Origin: Paenibacillus lacisoli
GTDB taxonomy: Bacteria; Bacillota; Bacilli; Paenibacillales; Paenibacillaceae
Assembly (NCBI RefSeq): GCF_030580655.1
Contig: NZ_JAUQTB010000014.1
Location: 23,595-87,594 of the forward strand
Direction: 5' to 3'
DNA length: 64,000 nt
A model generated the notes under the pieces. The model ran no database searches. It had not been told where the DNA came from and worked only from the letters and a program-made list of their open reading frames with translations. Below are positions 36,316 to 45,615 of the stretch, in pieces. The position numbers were made by a program, and so were the translations under genes. The number at the start of each line of letters is the position of its first letter. Position 1 is the stretch's first letter.

Positions 36316-37068
36316 TTATTTGCCCTTGGCTGCCCGGCGGTAGCGCATGACCTTTCGGTACATGGACTTGTCTTTCAGCTGATTGAATATATAAGGATCC
36401 GGGTTCGTGTTGACCTCAATAATCCACGGAGTCATTCCGGCGTCCAAACCAACATCCACACCAATCTGCCGGATATTTGGATAGGTCTTGTTCATCTGAC
36501 GAGCAATCCGCACACCCAGGGCATACAGTTCCTCCGTCAGCCTGGTCTGCTGCGCTGTGCCAAGATGTGATTGCAGCAGTGTGCCAATGGCAAGCGGGCG
36601 CCCGCCGCTGTGATAGTTCGTCACGATTTTCCCCTTTTGGCCGAGCCGGCCAATAATACCGGTAGCCTCCCAAACACCCTGCGGGCTGTTCTGCACCATT
36701 ACACGAATATCGAATCTTCGTCCGCTGTGCTTCAGAAGCCGTATCCCTTTCTGGATCAGATAGCTGCGTTTGCCCACGGTCCGTGACAGACTTTGATAGA
36801 AAGCCGGAAAACTGTCAAAGTTGTGTACCTTTTCCTTGAGCTGATACTTGTAACTCCCCTCCTTATGCTCGGCCCGGATCACGCCGTTTCCATAGGTTCC
36901 CCGTTCCGGTTTGATATAAATCATCTTGTAATCCCGGATCATTTGCTTCAGATTAGCTTCGTTCCATCTGCGGGTATCCGGGATGAACGGCTTGATGCTG
37001 CTGTTCTGCAGCAGAATTTTGGTCTTGATCCACTTGCTCTGCACCTTGGCCGCCTGCTTTACCTTCAA
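36316..37068 (-). CDS. YheC/YheD-family ATP-grasp protein
   Basis: A 250-residue ATP-grasp-like protein related to the endospore coat-associated YheC/YheD group: MIYIKPERGTYGNGVIRAEH for the nucleotide loop, YLIQKGIRLLKHSGRRFDIRVMVQ, IGVDVGLDAGMTPWIIEVNTNPDPYIF with the metal-binding Glu and Asn. The reaction is unknown; ATP-grasp enzymes join carboxylates to amines. A TTG at 37068 is likely the start since GAGGGGAGAGG lies just upstream; the open frame reaches 37125. It is divergent to the DUF6492 gene. Confidence 0.85.
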   Translation of the reverse strand: MKVKQAAKVQSKWIKTKILLQNSSIKPFIPDTRRWNEANLKQMIRDYKMIYIKPERGTYGNGVIRAEHKEGSYKYQLKEKVHNFDSFPAFYQSLSRTVGKRSYLIQKGIRLLKHSGRRFDIRVMVQNSPQGVWEATGIIGRLGQKGKIVTNYHSGGRPLAIGTLLQSHLGTAQQTRLTEELYALGVRIARQMNKTYPNIRQIGVDVGLDAGMTPWIIEVNTNPDPYIFNQLKDKSMYRKVMRYRRAAKGK

Positions 37069-37262
37069 TGTCCTCTCCCCTCTCTGCCGCGCATGTGTCG
37101 AAGATGTCCCGACTGCTCGGTCCATGCATCCTATGCCTTGGTATAAAGGTTTGAATGAAACATCCGCCTGCTGAACACAAACAATGTGTGAACAGCCCGT
37201 ACGTCTCTCAACCGGCGGACATAGAATACCGCATAACGCTCTCGGCGCTAATCTAAAAATCT

Positions 37263-38090
37263 ATGACGGAAAGAGATGATCATGTGTCTGCTTCTCCCGC
37301 AAGGCTGCACCGCCCAGAGAAGATTGATATTCTGATTCCTGCCATCGAAAAAGATCTATCCACGCTACCCTATGTCATAGACGGTCTCCGCCAGCATGTC
37401 CGGCATCCCATCGGCTCCATCTATATCGTATCTCCCCAGAGCCCGGCCATCCGCAGGCTGTGCTCGCGCAAGCAATGCACATTTGTCGATGAACGAACCG
37501 TACTCCCGCTGACCAAAAAAGACATTGTCTACCGCTCAAAAAAGTGGGACCGTTCCGGCTGGCTCTATCAGCAGCTGCTGAAGCTGAATGGCGACCAGAT
37601 TGCCAAAGCCGCTTTTTATCTGGTTGTAGATGCTGATACCGTCTTCATTCGTCCACACACATTCCGCCGGCAGGACAAGACCGTTTTCTATACCCGGAAC
37701 TGGAGTCAGCCTGAATATTTCCGGACGTACCGGAAGCTGATGGGTCATCAGGCGCCTTCACCGCGTTCTTTTGTCACCCACTATATGCTCTTCGAGAAGG
37801 CCCGTGTCCGTGAACTGAAGAAGGATATCGAAACCCGTCACGGCACCGTCTGGTACCGCGCTATTCTTCGCAGCATTGACCGGACCAAGCAGTTCGGCTT
37901 CTCGGAGTTCGAGACCTACGCGAATTATATGTACACCCGCAATCCCAATCAGATGATGCTGAAGCCGTCCCTGAACAAGGCGCTGCACACATCTGCCAAA
38001 ATGCTGACCGGTGAACGGCGGACACAGCTGGCCCGTAAATATCGTTCCCTGTCTTTTCACGAACGCAAAATATACCGCAGAACCCCGTAA
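37263..38090 (+). CDS. DUF6492-type glycosyltransferase-like protein
   Basis: A 275-residue protein. KIDILIPAIEKDLSTLPYVIDGLRQHV opens a GT-A-like Rossmann half; WLYQQLLKL then AAFYLVVDADTVFIRP contains a DxD-like metal and sugar-nucleotide motif; FETYANYMYTRNP is conserved further on. No membrane segment. The ATG at 37263 lacks a clear ribosome binding site; a GTG seven codons later has GGAAAGAGA before it and could be the start. It is 15 bases before a mannose-1-phosphate guanylyltransferase gene, so a sugar-transfer role in surface or spore polysaccharide is likely. Confidence 0.8.
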   Translation: MTERDDHVSASPARLHRPEKIDILIPAIEKDLSTLPYVIDGLRQHVRHPIGSIYIVSPQSPAIRRLCSRKQCTFVDERTVLPLTKKDIVYRSKKWDRSGWLYQQLLKLNGDQIAKAAFYLVVDADTVFIRPHTFRRQDKTVFYTRNWSQPEYFRTYRKLMGHQAPSPRSFVTHYMLFEKARVRELKKDIETRHGTVWYRAILRSIDRTKQFGFSEFETYANYMYTRNPNQMMLKPSLNKALHTSAKMLTGERRTQLARKYRSLSFHERKIYRRTP

Positions 38091-38105
38091 AAGGAGGAGA
38101 TAGGC

Positions 38106-39383
38106 TTGCATATCGTTCTGTTATGCGGCGGCTCCGGCAAGCGGCTGTGGCCGCTCTCGAATGAAATCCGCTCCAAGCTGTTTCTGGAAGTGCTTCCGGC
38201 TCCGGGCGGAGGTTATGAATGTATGCTCAGCCGGGTGCTCCGGCAGCTGGAAAGCGCCGGGCTGCTGAACTCTACCCTGCTGGTGACACACAGCGATCAG
38301 GCCGCCCTTGCATCAGCATATGCGGGTAACCGGGCCGCTGTGCTGGCGGAGCCGCACAAACGGGGTACGTTTACAGCGACGGTACTGGCCGCGCTGGCCC
38401 TTGAGGAGCGCGAAGAACCGGAAGACGGCCTGATGTGCGTCGTTCCGGCAGATACGTATGCGGATGACCGGTTCTGGCAGCTGCTCGGCCAGCTCCCTAA
38501 GGTACTGGAAACCTCGGGTGCGGATATAGCGCTCCTCGGGACGGAGCCCACGCAGGTCTCCAGTCAGTTCGGTTATATTGTTCCGGAAGCCCGGGAAAAT
38601 GAACGTGCTGCTGACTATAAAAAGGTTGCCCGCTTTGCCGAGAAGCCTTCCCCTGAAGAAGCCGCACGTCTGATTAACGAAGGAGCCTTGTGGAACTGCG
38701 GCGTCTTCGTCTTCCGCCGCCGCAGTCTCGGCGAGTATATACAGCGTGCAGGACTGCCGCTTCATGCGCAAGAGCTGTTGGAGCAGTATGAGAAGCTGCC
38801 CGTCCGGAGCTTCGACCAGGAGGTGGTCGAACGCAGCCGGCAGATCGCGGTTGTACGCTATGCAGGAGAATGGCAGGACCTTGGCAGCTGGAGCGCTCTG
38901 ACGGCCAAGCTGGCGGAGCCTGTGACCGGAAAAGGCTTGATCAGCGGAAGCTCCCCGAACAGCCACATTGTGAATGAGCTGCCTTTTCCACTGCATATTA
39001 TCAACGTACCGGACATTATCGCAGCCGCCAGCCGCGATGGTATCCTGATCGCAGCCAAGGAAGAAGCGAACCGGATCAAGGATTTGCTCGGACAAGAGCA
39101 GCAGGATATGCTGTTCCGCTCCGCTTGTCCACCGCCAAGGCCGGGGAATGTCGAGACTTCCCACCTGTTCCTCCGCCCGGGCCAGAACCTGACGTTGGGC
39201 GCCGGTCGCACAGGCTCATGCTGGTGGCTGATCCTCAAAGGAGCCGGCACCGCAGGGTCGGCAGAAGGCGGAAGCCGGCCATTTGCACCAGGACAAGTAT
39301 TGCGTTCCGAAGTTCATCCTTTTCAGCTGTCGGCCTTACAGGATACCGAGCTGCTGGAAATCCGCTTTTCCCCTGAACTATGA
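38106..39383 (+). CDS. manC: Mannose-1-phosphate guanylyltransferase
   Basis: A 425-residue nucleotidyltransferase making GDP-mannose from GTP and mannose-1-phosphate. The N-terminal loop LCGGSGKRLWPLSNEIRSKLFL matches the GGSGTRLWPLSR family box with K and S changes. FGYIVPE, FAEKPSPEEAARLI and WNCGVFVFR are conserved, with EWQDLGSWSAL in the middle. The last ~80 residues form a cupin-like tail without an obvious isomerase active site. The start is TTG, with AAGGAGGAG eight bases upstream. It shares an operon with the DUF6492 gene. Confidence 0.88.
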   Translation: MHIVLLCGGSGKRLWPLSNEIRSKLFLEVLPAPGGGYECMLSRVLRQLESAGLLNSTLLVTHSDQAALASAYAGNRAAVLAEPHKRGTFTATVLAALALEEREEPEDGLMCVVPADTYADDRFWQLLGQLPKVLETSGADIALLGTEPTQVSSQFGYIVPEARENERAADYKKVARFAEKPSPEEAARLINEGALWNCGVFVFRRRSLGEYIQRAGLPLHAQELLEQYEKLPVRSFDQEVVERSRQIAVVRYAGEWQDLGSWSALTAKLAEPVTGKGLISGSSPNSHIVNELPFPLHIINVPDIIAAASRDGILIAAKEEANRIKDLLGQEQQDMLFRSACPPPRPGNVETSHLFLRPGQNLTLGAGRTGSCWWLILKGAGTAGSAEGGSRPFAPGQVLRSEVHPFQLSALQDTELLEIRFSPEL

Positions 39384-39398
39384 AATCTGCAGGCATAA

Positions 39399-39428
39399 CA
39401 AAAAAGGAGGGTTTCCCCTCCTTTTATC
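39399..39428. terminator. Bidirectional terminator after manC
   Basis: AAAAAAGGAGGG-TTT-CCCCTCCTTTTA; also serves the aldehyde dehydrogenase gene from the other side. Confidence 0.85.
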
Positions 39429-39439
39429 TGTGTAACCGG

Positions 39440-40870
39440 TCATTCCAGTGTGCGATTGAACACAACGAGCTTCATTTCCAGCATTTCTTCCATCGCATAT
39501 TTAACACCTTCACGTCCCACACCGCTCTGTTTCACACCACCGTAAGGCATATGGTCTACACGGAATGTAGGAATATCATTGATCATAACCCCGCCAACGT
39601 GCAGACGTTCCGAGGCATCCAGCGCTGCACGGAGATCTTGAGTAAAGATACCGGCCTGCAGGCCATAATCCGAGTGGTTGACATGCTCGATGGCTTCCTC
39701 CAGTGAATGAACCGGATTAATCATGACGATCGGTGCGAACACCTCGTGACTGGAAACCTTTGCCTCCGGATTTACGTTCAGCAGCACGGTTGGCTGCAGC
39801 ACCTGACCTTCTGCCTGACCGCCCAGCATGAGCTCTGCCCCGCCTTCGCGTGCTTCACGAATCCAGTCCAGTGTCCGCTGCACATCCTTCGCCGATATTA
39901 GCGCCGATACATCGGTCTCTTCCGAGAACGGGTCCCCTGTCTTCAAGGTCTTCGCCGCTTCCACAAATTTCGTGACGAACTCGTCATAACGCTCCTGGAG
40001 CACATAGATGCGCTGGAGCGAAATACATACCTGCCCCTGATACCCGAACGCCCCGCTCACACAGCGTGCGGCAATCTTGTCAATTTCGGTGTCCCGGTCA
40101 ATGATGACTGCGGAATTCGAACCAAGCTCCAGCATGACCTTCTTCAGGCCTGCCTTGGAGCGGATCTCCGTGCCCACTCTCGGGCTGCCGGTGAAAGTAA
40201 TATAGTTCACCCTCGGATCAGTCACAAGCCGGTCTCCGACCGTTTTGCCATCACCGCTGATCACATTCAAAGCGCCCGCCGGCAGTCCGGCTTCATGCAG
40301 GAGGCCTGCGATGAAGTAGGAGGAGAGCGGCGTCTGTTCTGCAGGCTTCAGCACGACCGTATTGCCTGCGGCCAGTGCAGGACCGACCTTATGGGCGACC
40401 AGGTTCATCGGAAAATTGAACGGCGTAATTGCCCCAACCACACCGACCGGGTATTTCACGGTGTAGGCCAGGCGCCCTTCTCCTCCGGGCGCAGCGTCCA
40501 GGGGCACCGTCTCCCCATGAATTCGCTTGGCCTCTTCGGCCGCGAATTTGTAGGTCTGGACGGTGCGGTCGACCTCGGCCAACGCCGTCTTGACCGGCTT
40601 GGCCGCTTCGGCGGCGATCAGACGCGCCGCCTCCTCCCTGCGGGCGTGCAGCTTCGCCGCCAGCTGCTCCAGAATGTCTGCCCGCTGATGGGCAGGCATG
40701 GCACGCATCTTCCCGGCAGCTCGGGCCGCGGCTGTGATTGCTGCGTCCACTTCCGCAGCCCCTGCTTCGGCAACTTCCGCTACCAGCTCGCCGGAATACG
40801 GGGAACGCAGCTCGGTATATGCTGCAGCCTCGTGCTCCTGTCCGCCAATCCATAAATGCTGTTTATTCAT
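39440..40870 (-). CDS. NAD(P)-dependent aldehyde dehydrogenase
   Basis: A 476-residue member of the ALDH superfamily. Cofactor and active-site segments: GVVGAITPFNFPMNLVAHKVGPALAAGNTVVLKPAEQTPLSS, FTGSPRVGTEIRSKAG, LELGSNSAVI (general base Glu) and GYQGQVCISLQRIYV (catalytic Cys). Closest in style to succinate-semialdehyde, lactaldehyde or non-phosphorylating GAPDH types; the exact substrate is open. It begins one base after the stop of a UspA gene, so the two are translationally linked and may be stress-induced together. Confidence 0.92.
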   Translation of the reverse strand: MNKQHLWIGGQEHEAAAYTELRSPYSGELVAEVAEAGAAEVDAAITAAARAAGKMRAMPAHQRADILEQLAAKLHARREEAARLIAAEAAKPVKTALAEVDRTVQTYKFAAEEAKRIHGETVPLDAAPGGEGRLAYTVKYPVGVVGAITPFNFPMNLVAHKVGPALAAGNTVVLKPAEQTPLSSYFIAGLLHEAGLPAGALNVISGDGKTVGDRLVTDPRVNYITFTGSPRVGTEIRSKAGLKKVMLELGSNSAVIIDRDTEIDKIAARCVSGAFGYQGQVCISLQRIYVLQERYDEFVTKFVEAAKTLKTGDPFSEETDVSALISAKDVQRTLDWIREAREGGAELMLGGQAEGQVLQPTVLLNVNPEAKVSSHEVFAPIVMINPVHSLEEAIEHVNHSDYGLQAGIFTQDLRAALDASERLHVGGVMINDIPTFRVDHMPYGGVKQSGVGREGVKYAMEEMLEMKLVVFNRTLE

Positions 40871-40871
40871 C

Positions 40872-41294
40872 CTACTTCACCGTCAGCACAGGACAGGGAG
40901 CGTGGGCGATAACGCTGTGGCTTACACTGCCGAGCAGCATTTCCTTCACCAGGCTGTGTCCTCGTGTCCCCATAATGATCAGGTCGGCGTTCTTTTCCCG
41001 CGCTGCCTGGCAGATCACCTCAGCAGGATTACCGTGTGCGGCTGCCATTTCATACGTAATTCCCGATCCGGCCAGTAAATCGGCGGCCGGCTCCAGAATA
41101 TGCCGCCCCTCCTCTTCGATGCGGTCGTCGACATCGACGCCAACCGGCGGTTCATTCATGGCAATGGAAGGATTAACGTGCAGTACTGTCATCGCTGTCT
41201 CACCTTGCAGGCTGACAGCCAGCGTTTTGGCTGTATTCAGGGCATGCATGGAATGCTCAGAACCATCAACAGCCACCAAAATATGCTTGAACAT
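40872..41294 (-). CDS. Universal stress protein (UspA family)
   Basis: A 140-residue single Usp domain. ILVAVDGSEHSMHALNTAKTLA at the N-terminus and the ATP-binding motif G-x2-G-x9-G-S (MGTRGHSLVKEMLLGSVSHSVIAHAPCPVLTV) at the C-terminus place it with the ATP-binding subclass. AAGGAGG precedes the ATG. It leads the operon with the aldehyde dehydrogenase. Confidence 0.95.
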   Translation of the reverse strand: MFKHILVAVDGSEHSMHALNTAKTLAVSLQGETAMTVLHVNPSIAMNEPPVGVDVDDRIEEEGRHILEPAADLLAGSGITYEMAAAHGNPAEVICQAAREKNADLIIMGTRGHSLVKEMLLGSVSHSVIAHAPCPVLTVK

Positions 41295-41353
41295 ACGTAA
41301 TCAGCCTCCTTACCTCAATTTACAATCCTTTAAATCTCTACTCTTCTGTTTCC

Positions 41354-42565
41354 CTAGTGTCCGTCTATAACAATAGAAGCAACATGGCGGCGGCGGAACA
41401 GCAGAACGATCACACCTACCAGCACCATAGCGGCACCAAAGTAGAACGGCGTCTCAGCCGCATACCATTCGGACAGCTTGCCAGCCAGCCAAGGGGAGAT
41501 CGCACCGCCCAGGAAACGCAGGAAGCTGTATGCTGCCGAAGCAGTAGAACGTTCCACCGGCGCAGCCTGCATGACTGCTGTAGTAATCAAGGTATTGTTA
41601 ATACCCAGGAAAATACCCGCCACAATAACGGCCACGATCACCGTTGTCGGAGAGTTATTAATCGTACCTACGGCCATAACACCCAGATCAATAGCAAACA
41701 GGGTCAGCATGACACTAATCGATGATACCGTACTGAAACGTCTCTGTATTTTCGGGGCTACAACGACGGAGGTCACAGCCAGCAGAATGCCCCATCCGAA
41801 GAAAACATATCCCAAGCCGTGCTCATCCAAATGCATGACATAAGGAGAATACGCCATCAGGGTAAAGAAACCGAAGTTATAGAGCAGCGCAACAATACCA
41901 AGCGTCAGCAGGGCCGGATACGACAGTGCCTTGAAGGGATCCGCAATGGAACCGCGCTTCTTCGGTTTTGGAATTTTGGGAAGCATGAACAAAATGAACA
42001 GGAAGCCAATCAGCATCAGACCGCTGACACCGAAGAACGGGCCGCGCCATGAGATCGAGCCCAGCTCACCGCCAAGCAGCGGTCCTACAGAAATACCAAG
42101 ACCGAGAGCAGCTTCATACAAAATAATGGCTTTGGCTGTTCCGGACGTAGAAAGGCCGACAATCGCAGACAGGGCTGTCGCAATAAACAAAGCGTTCCCG
42201 AGGCCCCAGCCTGCACGGAAGCCGACAATACCGCCGACCGTATCCGCCGTACCGCCAAGAGCTGCAAAAATAACCGTCAGCAGCATCCCGGTCAGGAGCG
42301 TCCATTTGACTCCCAGACGACTGGATACAACGCCGGTAATCAGCATGGCTATCCCGGTTACCAGATTATAGCTGGTGAACAGCAGGGATACCTGGCTTTT
42401 GCTGGCATGCAGCTGCTCTGCAATCGCAGGCAGAATCGGGTCTACCAGACCTAGACCCATAAACGAAATCACGCAGGCAAATGCAACCGCCCAGACCGCT
42501 TTGGGCTGGGACAACATACCTCCGCGTTCGCGTAAATCTCCTTGTGCTGAAGTATCTGATTTCAT
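41354..42565 (-). CDS. MFS transporter (12 TM, drug-efflux type)
   Basis: A 403-residue major facilitator. FMGLGLVDPILPAIAEQLHASKSQVSLLFTSYNLVTGIAMLITGVVSSRLGVKWTLL shows the DHA1-like first helices and motif A region; ALGLGISVGPLLGG is the antiporter motif C. Twelve helices are evident. The ATG at 42565 is favoured by GGAGG about 11 bases upstream. It follows a MerR regulator gene by 32 bases on the same strand, the layout of a Bmr/Blt-type inducible pump. Confidence 0.88.
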   Translation of the reverse strand: MKSDTSAQGDLRERGGMLSQPKAVWAVAFACVISFMGLGLVDPILPAIAEQLHASKSQVSLLFTSYNLVTGIAMLITGVVSSRLGVKWTLLTGMLLTVIFAALGGTADTVGGIVGFRAGWGLGNALFIATALSAIVGLSTSGTAKAIILYEAALGLGISVGPLLGGELGSISWRGPFFGVSGLMLIGFLFILFMLPKIPKPKKRGSIADPFKALSYPALLTLGIVALLYNFGFFTLMAYSPYVMHLDEHGLGYVFFGWGILLAVTSVVVAPKIQRRFSTVSSISVMLTLFAIDLGVMAVGTINNSPTTVIVAVIVAGIFLGINNTLITTAVMQAAPVERSTASAAYSFLRFLGGAISPWLAGKLSEWYAAETPFYFGAAMVLVGVIVLLFRRRHVASIVIDGH

Positions 42566-42597
42566 AACATGTATAACCTCCACCGTGATGTTGTAAT

Positions 42598-43050
42598 CTA
42601 GGATTCCTTGCCAATTTCCTGATCCAGCTTCGCAAGTCCCTGCCGGACTCGAACACGAAGCTCTTCGAGCTCAGCCTGCAGCGTACGAATGCTGCTAATC
42701 TTGCGTTTCATCAGCAGCAGCTGCTCGTCCAGCGTCTGATTCATCTCGATCAGCTTGTTTTTCCGTTCCTCGGGGCTGAAGCGTTCCGTATGTTGACGGT
42801 AATTCTGCCGCTGGTCATTCAGCTGATCGGCTGCCTGCATGTAATACTGCAGCTCCTGAAGCGAGAATCCGAGGACATCTTTGGCTGCCACAATTTTCTT
42901 AAGCCGCTCAATATCTTCCTGGGTGTACAGCCGAATATTGCCTTCACTCCGCTGGGGAGAGGGCAGCAATCCAATCTCCTCGTAATAGCGGATCGTGCGC
43001 TTGGTCAGGCCGCATTCTTTGGCAACCTCATCGATTTTGAACAGGTCCAA
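42598..43050 (-). CDS. MerR-family transcriptional regulator
   Basis: A 150-residue MerR protein: FKIDEVAKECGLTKRTIRYYEEIGLLPSPQRSEGNIRLYTQEDIERLKKIVAAKDVLGFSLQELQYYM, then a long dimerising coiled coil to the end. No metal-binding Cys and no large effector domain. The best start is a TTG at 43050 with GAGGAGG nine bases upstream; the frame opens 13 codons earlier. It heads an operon with the MFS pump. The promoter region carries GTTTAC/GTAAAC-type repeats expected for MerR control. Confidence 0.88.
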   Translation of the reverse strand: MDLFKIDEVAKECGLTKRTIRYYEEIGLLPSPQRSEGNIRLYTQEDIERLKKIVAAKDVLGFSLQELQYYMQAADQLNDQRQNYRQHTERFSPEERKNKLIEMNQTLDEQLLLMKRKISSIRTLQAELEELRVRVRQGLAKLDQEIGKES

Positions 43051-43134
43051 TGAACTATGCCTCCTCAAGTCATAAATTTCCCCATTCATTTGGTATCAAG
43101 CTGTTAAACAGCTCAAAATGAATAAAAAATAATG

Positions 43135-43146
43135 GTTTACGTAAAC
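43135..43146. promoter_or_regulatory. Palindrome GTTTACGTAAAC, probable MerR site
   Basis: A perfect 12-bp palindrome about 90 bases upstream of the MerR start. Related bases (AACGTTAACGTCAACGTAAAC) recur at 43184-43204 across the -35 box. Confidence 0.5.
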
Positions 43147-43168
43147 TTTCATGAAACATCATAGTTCT

Positions 43169-43204
43169 ATCTTACTCCCCTATAACGTTAACGTCAACGT
43201 AAAC
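43169..43204 (-). promoter_or_regulatory. Promoter of the MerR-MFS operon with overlapping repeat
   Basis: On the minus strand TTGACG (43192-43197), 17 bases, TAAGAT (43169-43174). The -35 box lies within a run of ACGT-centred repeats (43184-43204), the usual place for a MerR-family activator or repressor. Confidence 0.55.
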
Positions 43205-43315
43205 TTACAGAAAAAAATTGACGTAATGACCTTTATTAGTCGTGTTCATGACGGCTGCTGATGTTATATTTTACATTATATTTTAATAATCCCATCTATT
43301 AAGGAGCGTCTACTC

Positions 43316-44760
43316 ATGGCAGATTTCCGATTCCCCCGAGCTGTTCCCGAGACCGTTGGTATTCATTCTGCAGGTATAGAGCAGTTTATACATAAGGCAG
43401 ACGGGCTGGGGCAGTTCCTGCACAGCCTTATGGTGTTGAGACATGGACAAGTGGCGGCCGAAGCCTGGTGGTCCCCCTACCAGTCCAGTTACAAGCACGC
43501 CGTCTATTCGCTGACCAAAAGCTTCACCTCTTCTGCCATCGGCATCGCCGCTCATGAAGGACTGCTGAACATTGAAGATCTGGTCGTTTCCTTTTTTCCT
43601 GAGTATCTGACGCAGGCTATCCCGGACCTGCTTGGACGGCTTACGGTCCGGTACCTCCTGATGATGGCAGCAGGTCAGGATGAAGATGCGAACCAGGCGA
43701 TGCTGCAGCAGCCGGATGGGGATTGGGCGGCCGCCTTTTTCGGGATTCCGGTAACGCATGAACCAGGGACACGTTTCATCTACAACAGCGGAGCCAGTTA
43801 TATGCTGTCTGCCATTGTGCAGCGAGCGGCTGGACAATCCATGGAGCAGTATCTGCAAACCCGTCTGTTCGAACCGCTGGGAATCACCGATTACGAGTGG
43901 GCCAGCTGTCCCCGCGGCAAAACTGTTGGGGGCTGGGGACTTAAGCTGCGCACCGAGGATACCGCCAAATTTGGTCAGCTGTATCTCCAGCGGGGCTGGT
44001 GGAACGGCCGCAGCCTCATTCCGGAAGCCTGGGTAGATGAAGCCAGCACGTTCCACGTGGAAACAGGTACAGAGCCTGATCACCAATGGCACCAGGGGTA
44101 TGGTTATCAGTTCTGGCTGTGCAGGTCCGGAGCTTACCGCGCAGACGGTGCCTTTGGCCAGATGGCCATTGTACTGCCCCATCTGGACGCTGTTGTCGTG
44201 TTCACGGCAGGCAGTCAGCATACAGAACTCCTATTGAACACCGTATGGGATCAGCTGCTGTCTGCCTTCACAGACCAACCTCTGCCCCCCGCTCCAGCAA
44301 ATCATGCCTCTTTACAGCGTACCCTTGCCGCCCTATCCTATCCGCCCGCCCAGGGTTCTAACGTTCCCACACCCATGGAATGGACAGGCAAAGTGTACCG
44401 TTTTCCGCCTAACCCGGTGCTCGAAACGCTGCAGATCAATGATGACGGGCAGGATCGTCTTCAGCTGCTGGTGACCGGCGAACAAGGCATACATCGCTTG
44501 ACGTACGGACGTGGAGCCTGGCTTGCTGTAACAAGCAGTTTGTTCAATTACAGCGGGGTTCAGGGGGCGTCGAGCATCTGTGGACCTCTTATGCCTGGCT
44601 GGATGACCACACGCTGGAGCTGCTGCATATCAGCAGAGAAACACCATTCCATCACCGGATCGAACTGAAAAGGAACGACTCCGATGTGCAGTTATTTTTT
44701 TCGCTGAATGTCGGTGCAGATCCGGATGCCATGCAAGTTTTGATCGGTACTGAATGTTAG
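43316..44760 (+). pseudogene. Serine hydrolase (class C beta-lactamase family), frameshifted near the 3' end
   Basis: The first ~417 codons encode a penicillin-binding-protein-like hydrolase: catalytic SLTK (YSLTKSFTSSAIGIAAHEG), a Tyr motif in FIYNSGASYMLSAIV, and the RADGAFGQ-like HxG region YRADGAFGQMA. After the G5 run at 44563-44567 the zero frame becomes nonsense and stops at 44668. The -1 frame continues with GVEHLWTSYAWLDDHTLELLHISRETPFHHRIELK and stops at 44760, clearly the proper C-terminus. A one-base loss in the G run, a sequencing error or programmed slippage would explain this. The restored protein would have about 480 residues. AAGGAG precedes the ATG. Confidence 0.85.
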
Positions 44761-44783
44761 TTGCAGGAATTTGCAAAAGATTA

Positions 44784-44792
44784 TGCTATACT
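44784..44792 (+). promoter_or_regulatory. Extended -10 promoter of HAD phosphatase gene
   Basis: TGC-TATACT, a strong extended -10 box 49 bases before the ATG. A convincing -35 box at 17 bases is not evident. Confidence 0.5.
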
Positions 44793-44840
44793 TTTCATAG
44801 TTCAGCATTCTGTTTAAGTGGAAAGGAACGAATCAGCATC

Positions 44841-45614
44841 ATGGATTATAAAGTAGTTTTCTTTGACATTGACGGAACGCTCGTTGATGAGACCAAGCAG
44901 GTTCCGCAGGATACGATTGACGCGATTGCCCAGCTCCAGGCGAACGGCATCGAGGCCGTTATCGCTACAGGACGCGCTCCTTATTTCTTCAAGCCCATCG
45001 CCGAACAACTGGGCATTGACTCTTTTGTCAGCCTGAACGGCGCGTACGCTGTCTATCAGGGAGAGACCGTCTACAAGTTCTCCATTCCGAGAGAACATCT
45101 GGAGCTGCTCGTGAAGGAAGCGGCCAAAAACAATCATTCGCTTGTATTTGAAGGCGGAGAGACTTATTTCAGCAATGTCGAGGATCATCCCCATATGGTT
45201 GATTCGGTGGCATCGCTCCGTGTGGATTTTCCCGGTTATGATCCGGATTTCTGGCAAAAAGAAGATATCTATCAGGTCTTCCTTCACTGCACACCGGAAG
45301 ACGAGCATCTTTATGAGAATATTTTCCCCGATCTGCGGCTGGTGCGCTGGCATCCGACGGCGATGGATGTTATGCCTGTGGGCGGCTCCAAAGCTAGAGG
45401 CATTGAAGCTATGCTGCAGAAACTGAACATCCCGATTGAACAGACCGCAGCCTTCGGTGACGGACTGAACGATAAAGAAATGCTGGAGACGGTAGGACTG
45501 GGCATTGCGATGGGGAACTCGCATCCTGACCTGAAGCCGTTCGCCGACTATGTTACAACAGATGTGGACAAGGGCGGCATCGCGAGTGCCCTCCGTCACT
45601 TCGGATTGATCTGA
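44841..45614 (+). CDS. Cof-type HAD-IIB phosphatase
   Basis: A 257-residue phosphatase: motif I FFDIDGTLVD, motif II IATGRAP region, the Cof C2 cap (residues 85-180), motif III Lys in GGSKARGIEAML and motif IV AFGDGLNDKEMLE. Substrates of this family include sugar phosphates, PLP and riboflavin intermediates; none can be assigned. The ATG at 44841 starts exactly before motif I; AAAGGA lies a little far upstream (about 13 bases). Monocistronic. Confidence 0.9.
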   Translation: MDYKVVFFDIDGTLVDETKQVPQDTIDAIAQLQANGIEAVIATGRAPYFFKPIAEQLGIDSFVSLNGAYAVYQGETVYKFSIPREHLELLVKEAAKNNHSLVFEGGETYFSNVEDHPHMVDSVASLRVDFPGYDPDFWQKEDIYQVFLHCTPEDEHLYENIFPDLRLVRWHPTAMDVMPVGGSKARGIEAMLQKLNIPIEQTAAFGDGLNDKEMLETVGLGIAMGNSHPDLKPFADYVTTDVDKGGIASALRHFGLI

Positions 45615-45615
45615 T

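Noticed and set aside
43310..44221. Minus-strand frame of 303 codons opposite the serine hydrolase
   Set aside because: The beta-lactamase-fold motifs are on the plus strand; no start signal on the minus strand.
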